In this document: in pieces, positions 6,481 through 13,988 of the stretch | Layout: each line of letters begins with the position of its first letter | How positions within the stretch are numbered: the first letter of the stretch is position 1 | Assembly: GCA_023418475.1 (NCBI GenBank) | Contig: JAEZZO010000075.1 | Coordinates: 1-30,059, forward strand | Source of the DNA: Bacillota bacterium | GTDB taxonomy: Bacteria > Bacillota > Clostridia > Lachnospirales > Lachnospiraceae | Direction: 5' to 3' | Length of the DNA: 30,059 bases | Program-made: the position numbers and the translations under genes | The notes under the pieces: model-generated | Told to the model about the DNA's origin: nothing | Seen by the model: only the letters and a program-made list of their open reading frames with translations | Database searches by the model: none

Positions 6481-7379
6481 TACTCTCAGCCTCCCGCCGT
6501 ACCGATATTCCCGCATACTATTCAGAATGGTTTATAAACCGGTTGAAAGCCGGGTATGTATTGACCAGAAATCCCATGAACCATGCCCAGGTGAGCAGGA
6601 TCCTTCTCTCTCCGGAAAGGATTAACTGTATTGTATTCTGGACGAAAGATCCGGTAAATATGCTGGAGAAGCTGTCAATGCTTGACAGGATGGGGTATCG
6701 TTATTATTTCCAGTTTACTCTCACACCGTATGGAAGAGAGATTGAGCGTAATTTGCGTGAGAAACAGGATATTATTGACACTTTCAAGCGTTTATCGGAA
6801 ATGATAGGGAAGGACAGGGTGCTTTGGCGTTATGATCCTGTGATTATCAATCGATCACTTACGTTATCCTATCATGAAGAAATGTTTTCACAGCTTTGCC
6901 GTCAGCTGCAAGGCTATACTGATATCTGTACAATTAGTTTTGTAGACATTTATTATAAAATTAGTAAGGCAGCAGTAAGTGATTTTATCACTGAGATTAC
7001 AGAGGAGCAAATGCAGCAGATTGCCGCTTCCTTTGCTGCCACGGCCGGAAATTACACAATAGAGGTTAGAGCCTGTAGTGAAACGGTGGATTTGTCAGCA
7101 TTTGGGATAATGCCTGCATCCTGTATTGATCGTGAAACGATTGAAAGAATTTGCGGATATCCTATAAAGGAAAAGAAGGATAAAAGTCAACGTTCGGGTT
7201 GCGGCTGTTTACAGAGTGTAGATATTGGAGTATATAATACTTGCAGGAACGGATGTATCTACTGCTATGCCAATCATAGTGACAGCTCTATTCAAAACAA
7301 TGTAATAAAACACAACCCAAGTTCTGAAATTATGATAGGCGAAGTGTTGGAGTATGAGAAAATTACAGATAAAAACTGA
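6477..7379 (+). CDS. DUF1848 family protein with C-terminal radical-SAM-like cysteine motif
   Basis: The 300-residue protein opens with ILSASRRTDIPAYYSEWF and RNPMNHAQ, hallmarks of DUF1848, whose function is unknown to me. The C-terminal part holds GCGC (Cys242, Cys244) and NTCRNGCIYCYAN, in which Cys256, Cys260 and Cys263 form C-x3-C-x2-C, the spacing that binds the 4Fe-4S cluster of radical SAM enzymes. In ordinary radical SAM proteins this motif is near the N-terminus, so here the order is permuted or the cluster is structural. An Fe-S, possibly radical SAM, role is inference. The start overlaps the upstream GNAT gene, implying co-expression. No membrane segments are seen. There is no clear terminator before the metNIQ promoter at 7426. 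Confidence 0.83.
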   Translation: MILSASRRTDIPAYYSEWFINRLKAGYVLTRNPMNHAQVSRILLSPERINCIVFWTKDPVNMLEKLSMLDRMGYRYYFQFTLTPYGREIERNLREKQDIIDTFKRLSEMIGKDRVLWRYDPVIINRSLTLSYHEEMFSQLCRQLQGYTDICTISFVDIYYKISKAAVSDFITEITEEQMQQIAASFAATAGNYTIEVRACSETVDLSAFGIMPASCIDRETIERICGYPIKEKKDKSQRSGCGCLQSVDIGVYNTCRNGCIYCYANHSDSSIQNNVIKHNPSSEIMIGEVLEYEKITDKN

Positions 7380-7425
7380 AATATATTAAACATATATGTT
7401 ATGCATAAATTATTTCGGAAAAGTA

Positions 7426-7454
7426 TTGACAATGTTTTTTACATCAGTTATACT
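7426..7454 (+). promoter_or_regulatory. sigma-A promoter of the met leader and metNIQ
   Basis: TTGACA (7426-7431), 17-nt spacer, TATACT (7449-7454). Transcription would start near 7461, 43 nt before the leader ORF. Confidence 0.85.
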
Positions 7455-7503
7455 AAATCCATCAATTTGTATTGAATAGAAGGAAATTGCTTGGAGGAGA
7501 CGA

Positions 7504-7620
7504 ATGAAAACATCAATGCGCACCATGTGTTGTAATATGTGTGGTATGTGTTACATGCCAGAAGTACATATTTGCATGATAAGTGAATGTGATGTTTTCA
7601 AGCTGCGAAAGAATCGTTAG
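7504..7620 (+). CDS. Met/Cys-rich leader peptide upstream of metNIQ
   Basis: A 38-codon ORF begins 6 nt after GGAGG (7493-7497) and about 43 nt after a consensus promoter start. It contains seven Met (1, 5, 8, 12, 15, 18, 25) and six Cys (9, 10, 13, 16, 24, 29); the densest part reads MRTMCCNMCGMCYMP. It ends at TAG 7618-7620, 32 nt before an intrinsic terminator, and the methionine importer genes follow. This arrangement is that of an amino-acid attenuator: slow translation through Met or Cys codons would alter RNA folding and let polymerase pass the terminator. No SAM riboswitch or Met T-box is present, although such elements commonly control met genes in Firmicutes. A CxxC-type metal-binding small protein is an alternative. 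The ORF is well supported; the mechanism is inference. Confidence 0.78.
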   Translation: MKTSMRTMCCNMCGMCYMPEVHICMISECDVFKLRKNR

Positions 7621-7652
7621 TCATTCTTTTCCGTATAGATAAAAGAACATAG

Positions 7653-7685
7653 CAGGATGCTTATCAAAGCAGTCCTGTTTTTTTT
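7653..7685 (+). terminator. terminator/attenuator between leader peptide and metN
   Basis: CAGGATGC (7653-7660), loop TTATCAAA, then GCA-G-TCCTG (7669-7677, one bulged G), followed by eight T. Just before it, ATTCTTTT (7623-7630) can pair either with GAAAGAAT (7607-7614, over the leader's last codons) or with AAAAGAA (7641-7647), giving two mutually exclusive folds. CTTATC in the terminator can pair with GATAAG inside the leader (7578-7583). Confidence 0.8.
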
Positions 7686-7686
7686 A

Positions 7687-7850
7687 CATAGGGTAAATTC
7701 CTCCCTTGTAATGAAAACCCTCCGGGATTTGTATCTTAGTATACGGAGCAATATTGCTGTAGACTTTATCGTAAAATTCAGGCTTATCCCATGGTACTTA
7801 TCCTTAACACGCGCGTGTCAGATGAAGCTTCTCAAATTCTTCCGGGACAG
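7687..7850 (-). pseudogene. possible minus-strand coding remnant
   Basis: One minus-strand frame across this stretch reads SVPEEFEKLHL, then two stops, then a protein-like run containing VPWDKPEFYDKVYSNIAPY and IQIPEGFHYKGG. It has no start or ribosome binding site and I do not recognise the family. It could be a fragment of a lost gene lying inside the metN leader region, or chance. Confidence 0.25.
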
Positions 7851-7917
7851 ATCATTTGATGGGATTATGTATCATCATTCGTAGAATATAAATTGAAAGA
7901 TGGAGGAGGGAGCATTG

Positions 7918-8934
7918 GTGAACGAAGAACCGATCGTAGTACTTAGTGGTTTAGGGAAGGTTTTTAAAAGCAATAATAATGAAGTAAAGGCTCTGGAGAA
8001 TATTAATCTTTGCATAAAGAAAGGTGAGATTTTTGGTATTATAGGTCTCTCCGGAGCAGGCAAAAGCACTCTGGTTCGTTGTATTAATTTTCTTGAGCGG
8101 CCAACCTCGGGCTCTGTCATTTTCGACGGAGCAGACCTGGGCAGACTGGGAGAAAGAGAATTGTTAAAAGCAAGGCAGTCCATGGGTATGATTTTTCAGC
8201 AGTTTAATTTATTGATGCAAAGAAACGCGCTGCAAAACATCTGCTTTCCGATGGAAATTGCAGGAATACCAAAAAAACAGGCGCAGGCCAGGGCAAAAGA
8301 ACTCCTTGAGATAGTTGGACTTGCAGATAAGGATAAGTCTTATCCTTCACAGCTTTCCGGAGGACAGAAACAAAGAGTGGCAATTGCCCGGGCTTTAGCA
8401 ACCAACCCGAAGATCCTTCTTTGCGATGAGGCAACCAGTGCACTGGACCCTACGACAACAAGATCCATACTAAAGTTATTAAAGGATATTAATCAAAAGC
8501 TTGGCATTACTGTCATTGTAATAACACATGAGATGAGTGTAATCGAAGAGATATGCAACCGGGTGGCAATTATCGATAAAAGCCATATCGCAGAAATCGG
8601 AGAGGTAGAGGAGGTTTTTGTTCGGCCCCAGTCGGCGATTGCAAGACAGTTGGTATTCTCCGGAGATACACATATTGATATATTTGAGGGAGAATATAAG
8701 TGCCGCATTATTTTCGACGGCAGGACTTCTTTTGAACCGGTAATTGCGAATATGGTACTGGAATGCAAAACACCTGTAAATATTCTTTTTGCAGATACCA
8801 AAGATATAGACGGAAAAGCCTTTGGGCAAATGGTAATTCAGCTGCCGAATGATGAACTGGGACGGAAACGGATATTAAATTATCTGAGCATCAATCAGAT
8901 ACCCTATGAGGAGGTGAAGAGCAATGTGGAGTGA
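7918..8934 (+). CDS. metN: methionine ABC transporter, ATP-binding protein
   Basis: MetN hydrolyses ATP to drive D/L-methionine import through MetI. The protein is about 338 residues. Walker A GLSGAGKST is near residues 43-51, the ABC signature LSGGQKQR at 146-153, Walker B ILLCDEATSALDP at 166-178 and the switch His in VITHEMS. The C-terminal 80 residues form the NIL domain, which binds methionine and inhibits transport, and distinguish MetN from other amino-acid ATPases. The frame has an ATG at 7900, but GGAGGAGGG (7902-7910) sits just before GTG 7918 (or TTG 7915), so I take GTG as the start. It overlaps metI by 11 nt. Expression is probably controlled by the Met/Cys leader and terminator upstream. 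Confidence 0.92.
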   Translation: MNEEPIVVLSGLGKVFKSNNNEVKALENINLCIKKGEIFGIIGLSGAGKSTLVRCINFLERPTSGSVIFDGADLGRLGERELLKARQSMGMIFQQFNLLMQRNALQNICFPMEIAGIPKKQAQARAKELLEIVGLADKDKSYPSQLSGGQKQRVAIARALATNPKILLCDEATSALDPTTTRSILKLLKDINQKLGITVIVITHEMSVIEEICNRVAIIDKSHIAEIGEVEEVFVRPQSAIARQLVFSGDTHIDIFEGEYKCRIIFDGRTSFEPVIANMVLECKTPVNILFADTKDIDGKAFGQMVIQLPNDELGRKRILNYLSINQIPYEEVKSNVE

Positions 8935-9583
8935 AGCTGTAATCGGTATGATCGGAATAGGAATACTACAGACATTGTACATGATATTTTTTTCTTCACT
9001 GATATCCTATATCATAGGAGTACCACTTGGAATTCTTTTAGTTGTTACCGATAAGGACGGAATTGCACCATCTGCTATTTTAAATAAGGTATTTGGTGTA
9101 ATTGTAAATCTCATTCGCTCCGTACCATTTATTATTCTTCTGATATCGGTTATGCCATTTACCAGAGCAGTAACCGGAACAACCATCGGTTCTAAGGCAA
9201 TTGTTGTCCCATTGATTATTGCCTCGACTCCTTACATTGCAAGACTCGTGGAATCCTCACTGAAGGAAGTAGATAAGGGTGTCGTAGAGGCTGCGCAGAG
9301 TATGGGAGCAACTCCTTTTCAGATTATTTTTAAAGTATTGATACCTGAAGCAAAGCCTTCTCTGATAATTGGCAGCGCAATAGCGATCATAACGATATTG
9401 GGATATTCTACAATGGCTGGATTTGTCGGAGGCGGAGGCCTTGGCGATATTGCGATCCGTTACGGCTATTACCGCTATCAAACTGACATTATGCTTGTAA
9501 CAGTTGTTATATTAGTCATTATTGTACAATTGATACAAGAGCTCGGTACGTTCTGGATGAAGAAATCGGATAAACGTTTGTAG
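8924..9583 (+). CDS. metI: methionine ABC transporter, permease
   Basis: MetI forms the membrane channel of the methionine importer. The 219-residue protein has about five hydrophobic segments: residues 8-36, 55-78, 88-105, 148-168 and 190-208. The cytoplasmic EAA loop that docks on MetN is EAAQSMGATPFQIIFKVLIPEAKPSL near residues 123-148, cited here in two parts: EAAQSMGATPFQ and KVLIPEAKPSL. Length and motifs are typical. The ATG lies inside the end of metN after GAGGAGG, indicating coupled translation. metQ follows 44 nt downstream. Confidence 0.93.
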   Translation: MWSEAVIGMIGIGILQTLYMIFFSSLISYIIGVPLGILLVVTDKDGIAPSAILNKVFGVIVNLIRSVPFIILLISVMPFTRAVTGTTIGSKAIVVPLIIASTPYIARLVESSLKEVDKGVVEAAQSMGATPFQIIFKVLIPEAKPSLIIGSAIAIITILGYSTMAGFVGGGGLGDIAIRYGYYRYQTDIMLVTVVILVIIVQLIQELGTFWMKKSDKRL

Positions 9584-9627
9584 AAAAAATTAAAGTCATT
9601 AAATATAAATTATAGGAGGATAATGAT

Positions 9628-10449
9628 ATGAAAAAAATTATTACGGTATTATTAGTATTGACATTGATAGGATCATTAACCGGATGCGGAACAAAGACCG
9701 GAGCTGGTAAAACACCGGATAAAACAATTGTGGTTGGAGCGAGCTCGACACCACATGCACAAATATTGGAAGCAGCAAAACCTGAAATTGAAAAAGCAGG
9801 CTATGAATTAAAAATCGTGGAGTATACAGACTACGTACAGCCAAATGTTGCTCTGGAAAGCGAAGATCTTGATGCCAACTATTTTCAGCACCAGCCTTAT
9901 CTGGACCAGTATAATCAGGAAAATAAAACAAAGATTGTATCAGCAGGGACAGTGCATTATGAGCCAATGGGTATCTATGCAGGTAAAACAGCCAGTATTG
10001 ATGCATTAGCAGACGGAGCAAAAATTGCGGTTCCTAATGATGCTACGAACGAAGCAAGAGCACTTCTGTTGCTGGAGGCAAATGGCATCATTAAATTAAA
10101 GAAGGATGCCGGAATCAATGCAACAAAGAATGATATTGCAGAAAATCCGAAGAATGTGGAGCTTATTGAAATAGAGGCAGCTCAGGTGGCACGGTCTTTG
10201 CAGGATGTGGATTTAGCAGTAATCAATGGTAATTATGCAATACAAGCGAAACTTAATGTGGCAACAGATGCAATAGCGGTTGAGGCAGTCGATTCACTTG
10301 CGGCAGATACCTATGCAAATATTGTGGCAGTAAAATCAGGAAATGAAAATAGGGCGGATATTAAAGTATTAATGGATGCTCTTCATAGCGACACGGTTAA
10401 AAAATATATTGAAGATACTTATAAAGGTGCTGTTGTACCGAAATTCTAA
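9628..10449 (+). CDS. metQ: methionine-binding lipoprotein
   Basis: MetQ captures methionine outside the membrane and delivers it to MetNI. The 273-residue protein starts with a lipoprotein signal peptide (MKKIITVLLVLTLIGSL) and lipobox LTGC, so Cys20 should be lipidated. The mature part has the NLPA/MetQ family features VGASSTPHAQILE, DLDANYFQHQPYL, YEPMGIY and PNDATNEARALLLL. AGGAGG lies 8 nt before the ATG. It completes the metNIQ operon, which ends in the large hairpin at 10481-10584. Confidence 0.94.
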   Translation: MKKIITVLLVLTLIGSLTGCGTKTGAGKTPDKTIVVGASSTPHAQILEAAKPEIEKAGYELKIVEYTDYVQPNVALESEDLDANYFQHQPYLDQYNQENKTKIVSAGTVHYEPMGIYAGKTASIDALADGAKIAVPNDATNEARALLLLEANGIIKLKKDAGINATKNDIAENPKNVELIEIEAAQVARSLQDVDLAVINGNYAIQAKLNVATDAIAVEAVDSLAADTYANIVAVKSGNENRADIKVLMDALHSDTVKKYIEDTYKGAVVPKF

Positions 10450-10480
10450 GTTCTTGTAAAGATAACTAATATAAAAAGAG

Positions 10481-10584
10481 AAGGGCCAAAATCATTAAGA
10501 AACATTAGTATTTCTGTAGAATAAGGTTGAAATGATACCGTATTTTAAGGAAAGTAATTGTATCTTGATGATTTTGGGCCTTTT
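10481..10584 (+). terminator. large-loop inverted repeat closing the metNIQ operon
   Basis: Arms 10481-10500 and 10563-10582 pair over 20 positions (AAGGGCCAAAATCATTAAGA with one mismatch and one G-U), separated by 62 nt, and the right arm runs into TTTTACTTTT. It should work as a terminator, but the loop is far longer than usual. A similar design follows groEL. Confidence 0.65.
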
Positions 10585-10644
10585 ACTTTTAAAGATGTGA
10601 ACAGCCATTTTTCTAATAATTTATTCCGCCAAACGATCAATTTG

Positions 10645-10673
10645 TTGCAGGAATTTCTGTTCCATGGTACTAT
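10645..10673 (+). promoter_or_regulatory. candidate promoter of the DUF3810 gene
   Basis: TTGCAG (10645-10650), 17-nt spacer, TACTAT (10668-10673), about 45 nt upstream of the gene. Confidence 0.5.
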
Positions 10674-10724
10674 AAAAAATATCTAATAGATTGGCACAGG
10701 CGTTATCAGACGGGGGTTGGCAAG

Positions 10725-11840
10725 ATGAATAGATTCCTAAAATACAAACGCATATATATACTTGGACTTATACCAATTTCTCTGCTTCTTGTATTCGCAG
10801 CTCAAAAAAGCAGTTACTTTGCGGAACAAATATATGCCAGGCATATTTACAAATATATATCACAAGTCATATCTACCATAACCGGATTCTTCCCATTTTC
10901 GCTGGCGGAAATTATAGTGATAGCAGCTCCGGTTGCAGCGCTGACGATTATTGTAAGGTTTATTCTGAGAATGTTTTTTGAGAAGAACAACCGCCGGGAA
11001 AGAGTAATAAAAGCAATTTTAAATCTGATGTGCGCGGCAAGCATACTTCTTTTTATCTTTACAATACTGGCAGGTCTTAATTATTACAGATATTCCTTTC
11101 GTGTATATTCAAATCTTGACATACAAAGCTCAACGGTGGAAGAACTATCTTCCTTAACCCGGAGTCTGGTGGAAAAGGCAGATGAATTAAGGGCTACAGT
11201 TACAACCACTGATGACAACGGTGTATTTAAATTATCAATGAGTAATTATTCGCTTGCAAGGATGGCAGCCAAGGCTTATAAGGCTCTGGCAAAAGATTAT
11301 CCGGTGCTTGGAGGCTCTTATGGTTCACCGAAACCGGTTTTATTCTCTGAATTAATGTCAAGGACAGAGATAACCGGAATATTTTTTCCATTCACGATGG
11401 AAGCCAATGTAAATGTTGCGATTCCGGATTATTCTATTCCGGATACGATGCTGCATGAATTGGCTCATTTACGGGGATTTATGAGAGAAGATGAGGCCAA
11501 TTATCTGGCTTATCTAGCCGGTATGAAATCAGACAGTATAGACTTTCAGTACAGTAGTACGATGGCGGCGCTTATTACAGCCGGTAACGCTTTGTATAAG
11601 CAAAATCCGGATCTGTATTTTGAAGTAACCGGTCGGTTGTCGGAAGGTGTGGTAAGGGATCTTCAGGATAATTCGAGGTACTGGAAGCAATTTGATGATA
11701 CAGTGATCAGTACAGTATCAAATCATATCAATAATACGTATCTGAAAGCCAACAATCAGAAGGACGGGGTACAAAGCTACGGAAGGATGCTGGATTTACT
11801 ACTTGCGAAATACAGAAAAGACGGATTGAAAGGAGATTAG
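10725..11840 (+). CDS. DUF3810 membrane protein, putative zinc metallopeptidase
   Basis: The 371-residue protein has an N-terminal membrane region with segments near residues 9-27, 58-83 and 97-119 and a long outer domain. That domain carries HELAH at 244-248 in the context DTMLHELAHLRGFMREDEANY; HExxH plus a following acidic residue (E255 or E257) is the zinc site of gluzincin-type peptidases. These features match DUF3810, for which no substrate is known to me. The start ATG follows GGGGG by about 8 nt. It is transcribed alone, between the metNIQ terminator and a weak hairpin at 11919. Proteolytic activity is inferred from the motif only. Confidence 0.82.
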   Translation: MNRFLKYKRIYILGLIPISLLLVFAAQKSSYFAEQIYARHIYKYISQVISTITGFFPFSLAEIIVIAAPVAALTIIVRFILRMFFEKNNRRERVIKAILNLMCAASILLFIFTILAGLNYYRYSFRVYSNLDIQSSTVEELSSLTRSLVEKADELRATVTTTDDNGVFKLSMSNYSLARMAAKAYKALAKDYPVLGGSYGSPKPVLFSELMSRTEITGIFFPFTMEANVNVAIPDYSIPDTMLHELAHLRGFMREDEANYLAYLAGMKSDSIDFQYSSTMAALITAGNALYKQNPDLYFEVTGRLSEGVVRDLQDNSRYWKQFDDTVISTVSNHINNTYLKANNQKDGVQSYGRMLDLLLAKYRKDGLKGD

Positions 11841-11918
11841 TCTTATTTTCCTATTTGAAATGAATTAAAATAGTGGTTAAGATGTAGGGGTAATCTCATT
11901 TGCTTATTCAGATATTAT

Positions 11919-11945
11919 GCATGGATATAACCATGCCATTTTATA
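11919..11945 (+). terminator. weak terminator after the DUF3810 gene
   Basis: GCATGG (11919-11924), loop ATATAA, CCATGC (11931-11936), then an AT-rich tail with TTTT. The remaining 185 nt before glnS shows no T-box or riboswitch that I can recognise. Confidence 0.45.
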
Positions 11946-12131
11946 ATTTCATACTTTTAAGTTGGAATGAACTGTGGTATTATATAGCATAAGTATCTAT
12001 AAAAGGAAGAAAGTTTCTCATATTTTACTGGTTCATAGTGAATTTAATCTTATATTTTAGATAATAATTTACGACAAACGAATGAACAGACTTCTTCGTA
12101 ATTGAAAAATATATCTGCCAGGAGGTTCGTC

Positions 12132-13832
12132 ATGGAGAATAAAGATAGGATAGAAGAACAGAGTGGAGCTGAAGAGAAAGAAACAGTCTCCAAGAATTTT
12201 ATTGAAATGATTATTGATAAGGATTTAGAAGAGGGGAAGGTTAAGAAAATAGTAACCAGATTTCCTCCGGAACCGAATGGGTACCTCCATATCGGACATG
12301 CCAAATCAATACTTTTAAATTATGGATTGGCTAAGAAATACGGTGGTCAGTTTAATCTCCGTTTTGACGATACGAATCCTACGAAGGAAAAAACAGAATT
12401 CGTTGATAGTATAATCCAGGATGTGAAGTGGGTAGGTGGTGATTTTGAAGACCGCCTGTTTTTTGCGTCTGATTATTTTGAACAGATGTATGAGGCGGCT
12501 GTAAAGCTGATTAAGAAAGGAAAGGCTTTTATCTGTGATCTTACCGCAGAGGAGATTAAGGAGTACCGCGGAACACTTACGGAACCTGGTAAAAACAGTC
12601 CTTATCGAGATAGAAGTATAGAAGAAAATCTTCAACTGTTTGATGCCATGAAAGCCGGTAAATGCCCGGATGGATCAAAGGTTCTTCGTGCAAAGATAGA
12701 TATGGCTTCTCCCAATATTAATATGAGAGATCCGGTTATTTACCGTGTAGCAAAGATATCTCATCATAATACAGGTGATAAATGGTGCATTTATCCGATG
12801 TATGATTTTGCACATCCGATTGAAGATGCGATTGAAGGGGTAACACATTCAATCTGTACCCTGGAGTTCGAAGATCATCGTCCGCTATATGACTGGGTGG
12901 TACGCGAGCTGGAATATGAATGCCCGCCCAAGCAGATTGAATTTGCTAAAATGTATTTAACGAATGTAATCACAGGAAAACGATATATCAAGAAACTGGT
13001 AGAACAAGGCATTGTTGACGGCTGGGATGATCCCAGGCTGGTTTCTATTAGTGCCCTGCGAAGAAGGGGCTTTACACCGGATTCTATTCGTATGTTTATG
13101 GAGCTTTGCGGAGTGTCCAAGAGCCAGAGCTCCGTTGATTATGCAATGCTGGAGTATTGTATCCGGGAAGATTTGAAACTAAAGAGACCTAGAATAATGG
13201 CTGTATTAGATCCGGTTAAATTAGTAATAACAAATTATCCGGAAGGAGAAATCGAATATCTGGATGCACCGAATAATCAGGAAAATGAAGAAATGGGCAA
13301 TAGAAAGGTTCCGTTTGGCAGAGAACTATATATTGAGCGGGATGATTTTATGATAGAACCTCCCAAGAAATATTTCCGCTTATATCCCGGTAACGAAGTA
13401 CGTCTTATGAATGCTTATTTTATAACCTGTCAGGATTATGTAACTGATGAAGATGGAAAAGTAACAGAGATACACTGTACCTATGATCCGGAAACAAGGA
13501 GCGGCTCAGGATTCAATGCGAGAAAAGTCAAAGGTACTATTCACTGGGTTGCGGCCGAGACAGCTGTTAAAGCTGAGGTGCGTTTATATGAAAATATTGT
13601 GGATGAGTCTAAGGGTGTTTATAATGAGGATGGAAGCTTAAATCTTAATCCGAATTCTATCACTGTTTTAAAGGATTGTTATATTGAACCAAGTATTTCC
13701 AGCGCTAAAGCACCTGATAGCTTTCAGTTTTTAAGACAGGGATTTTTTTGTCTGGATAGTAAGGATTCGAATACAGAAAATCCGGTATTTAATCGAATTG
13801 TATCACTGAAAAGCTCCTATAAACCCGAATAA
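12132..13832 (+). CDS. glnS: glutaminyl-tRNA synthetase
   Basis: GlnRS attaches glutamine to tRNA-Gln. This class I synthetase of 566 residues has PPEPNGYLHIGHAKS (HIGH at 53-56) and a KMSKS-equivalent VSKS at about 328-331. The stretch FDDTNPTKE follows the first motif, and the C-terminal beta-barrel anticodon domain begins near PRIMAVLDPVKLVI. These are GlnRS rather than GluRS hallmarks. The start ATG 12132 follows AGGAGG at 7 nt; an in-frame ATG at 12102 has no such site. Many Firmicutes lack GlnRS and use GatCAB, but it occurs in parts of the Clostridia, including Lachnospiraceae. No terminator separates it from the structured RNA at 13851. Confidence 0.95.
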   Translation: MENKDRIEEQSGAEEKETVSKNFIEMIIDKDLEEGKVKKIVTRFPPEPNGYLHIGHAKSILLNYGLAKKYGGQFNLRFDDTNPTKEKTEFVDSIIQDVKWVGGDFEDRLFFASDYFEQMYEAAVKLIKKGKAFICDLTAEEIKEYRGTLTEPGKNSPYRDRSIEENLQLFDAMKAGKCPDGSKVLRAKIDMASPNINMRDPVIYRVAKISHHNTGDKWCIYPMYDFAHPIEDAIEGVTHSICTLEFEDHRPLYDWVVRELEYECPPKQIEFAKMYLTNVITGKRYIKKLVEQGIVDGWDDPRLVSISALRRRGFTPDSIRMFMELCGVSKSQSSVDYAMLEYCIREDLKLKRPRIMAVLDPVKLVITNYPEGEIEYLDAPNNQENEEMGNRKVPFGRELYIERDDFMIEPPKKYFRLYPGNEVRLMNAYFITCQDYVTDEDGKVTEIHCTYDPETRSGSGFNARKVKGTIHWVAAETAVKAEVRLYENIVDESKGVYNEDGSLNLNPNSITVLKDCYIEPSISSAKAPDSFQFLRQGFFCLDSKDSNTENPVFNRIVSLKSSYKPE

Positions 13833-13850
13833 TAACAAGACATAAGAAAG

Positions 13851-13964
13851 CTTCCTAACTGTGAGGAATAGAAAGATACAATACCGTATTTATAATCAGG
13901 AATACGTTCGTTATGTGGCCTAGCGGCACGAAAGCCGTTACAATCTATTCTTGGGGTTAGGAAG
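13851..13964 (+). ncRNA. candidate structured RNA between glnS and the DUF2225 gene
   Basis: A closing stem CTTCCTAAC (13851-13859) with GTTAGGAAG (13956-13964) is followed, after an asymmetric internal loop (TGTGAG / TTGGG), by a second stem GAATAGA (13866-13872) with TCTATTC (13944-13950). Inside lie a hairpin AGCGGC-ACGAAA-GCCGTT (13922-13939) and a weaker ATAC/GTAT hairpin (13876-13889). The nested long-range pairing is that of a riboswitch or structured leader, but it does not match purine, TPP, SAM, glycine, lysine, c-di-GMP-I or T-box elements. It ends 13 nt before the GGAGG of the next gene, so translation control is possible. No T-run terminator is present. Confidence 0.5.
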
Positions 13965-13988
13965 ACAGATTAGAATGGAGGATTAGTT

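Noticed and set aside
7657..7884. A 75-codon plus-strand frame in the metN leader
   Set aside because: It starts inside the terminator stem, has no ribosome binding site and no recognisable family; the opposite strand looks more protein-like.
7461..7917. SAM (S-box) riboswitch or Met T-box upstream of metN
   Set aside because: I looked for the conserved S-box core and the T-box AGGGTGGAACCGCG sequence and saw neither.
11841..12131. T-box leader upstream of glnS
   Set aside because: No T-box sequence or matching terminator/antiterminator pair is visible.
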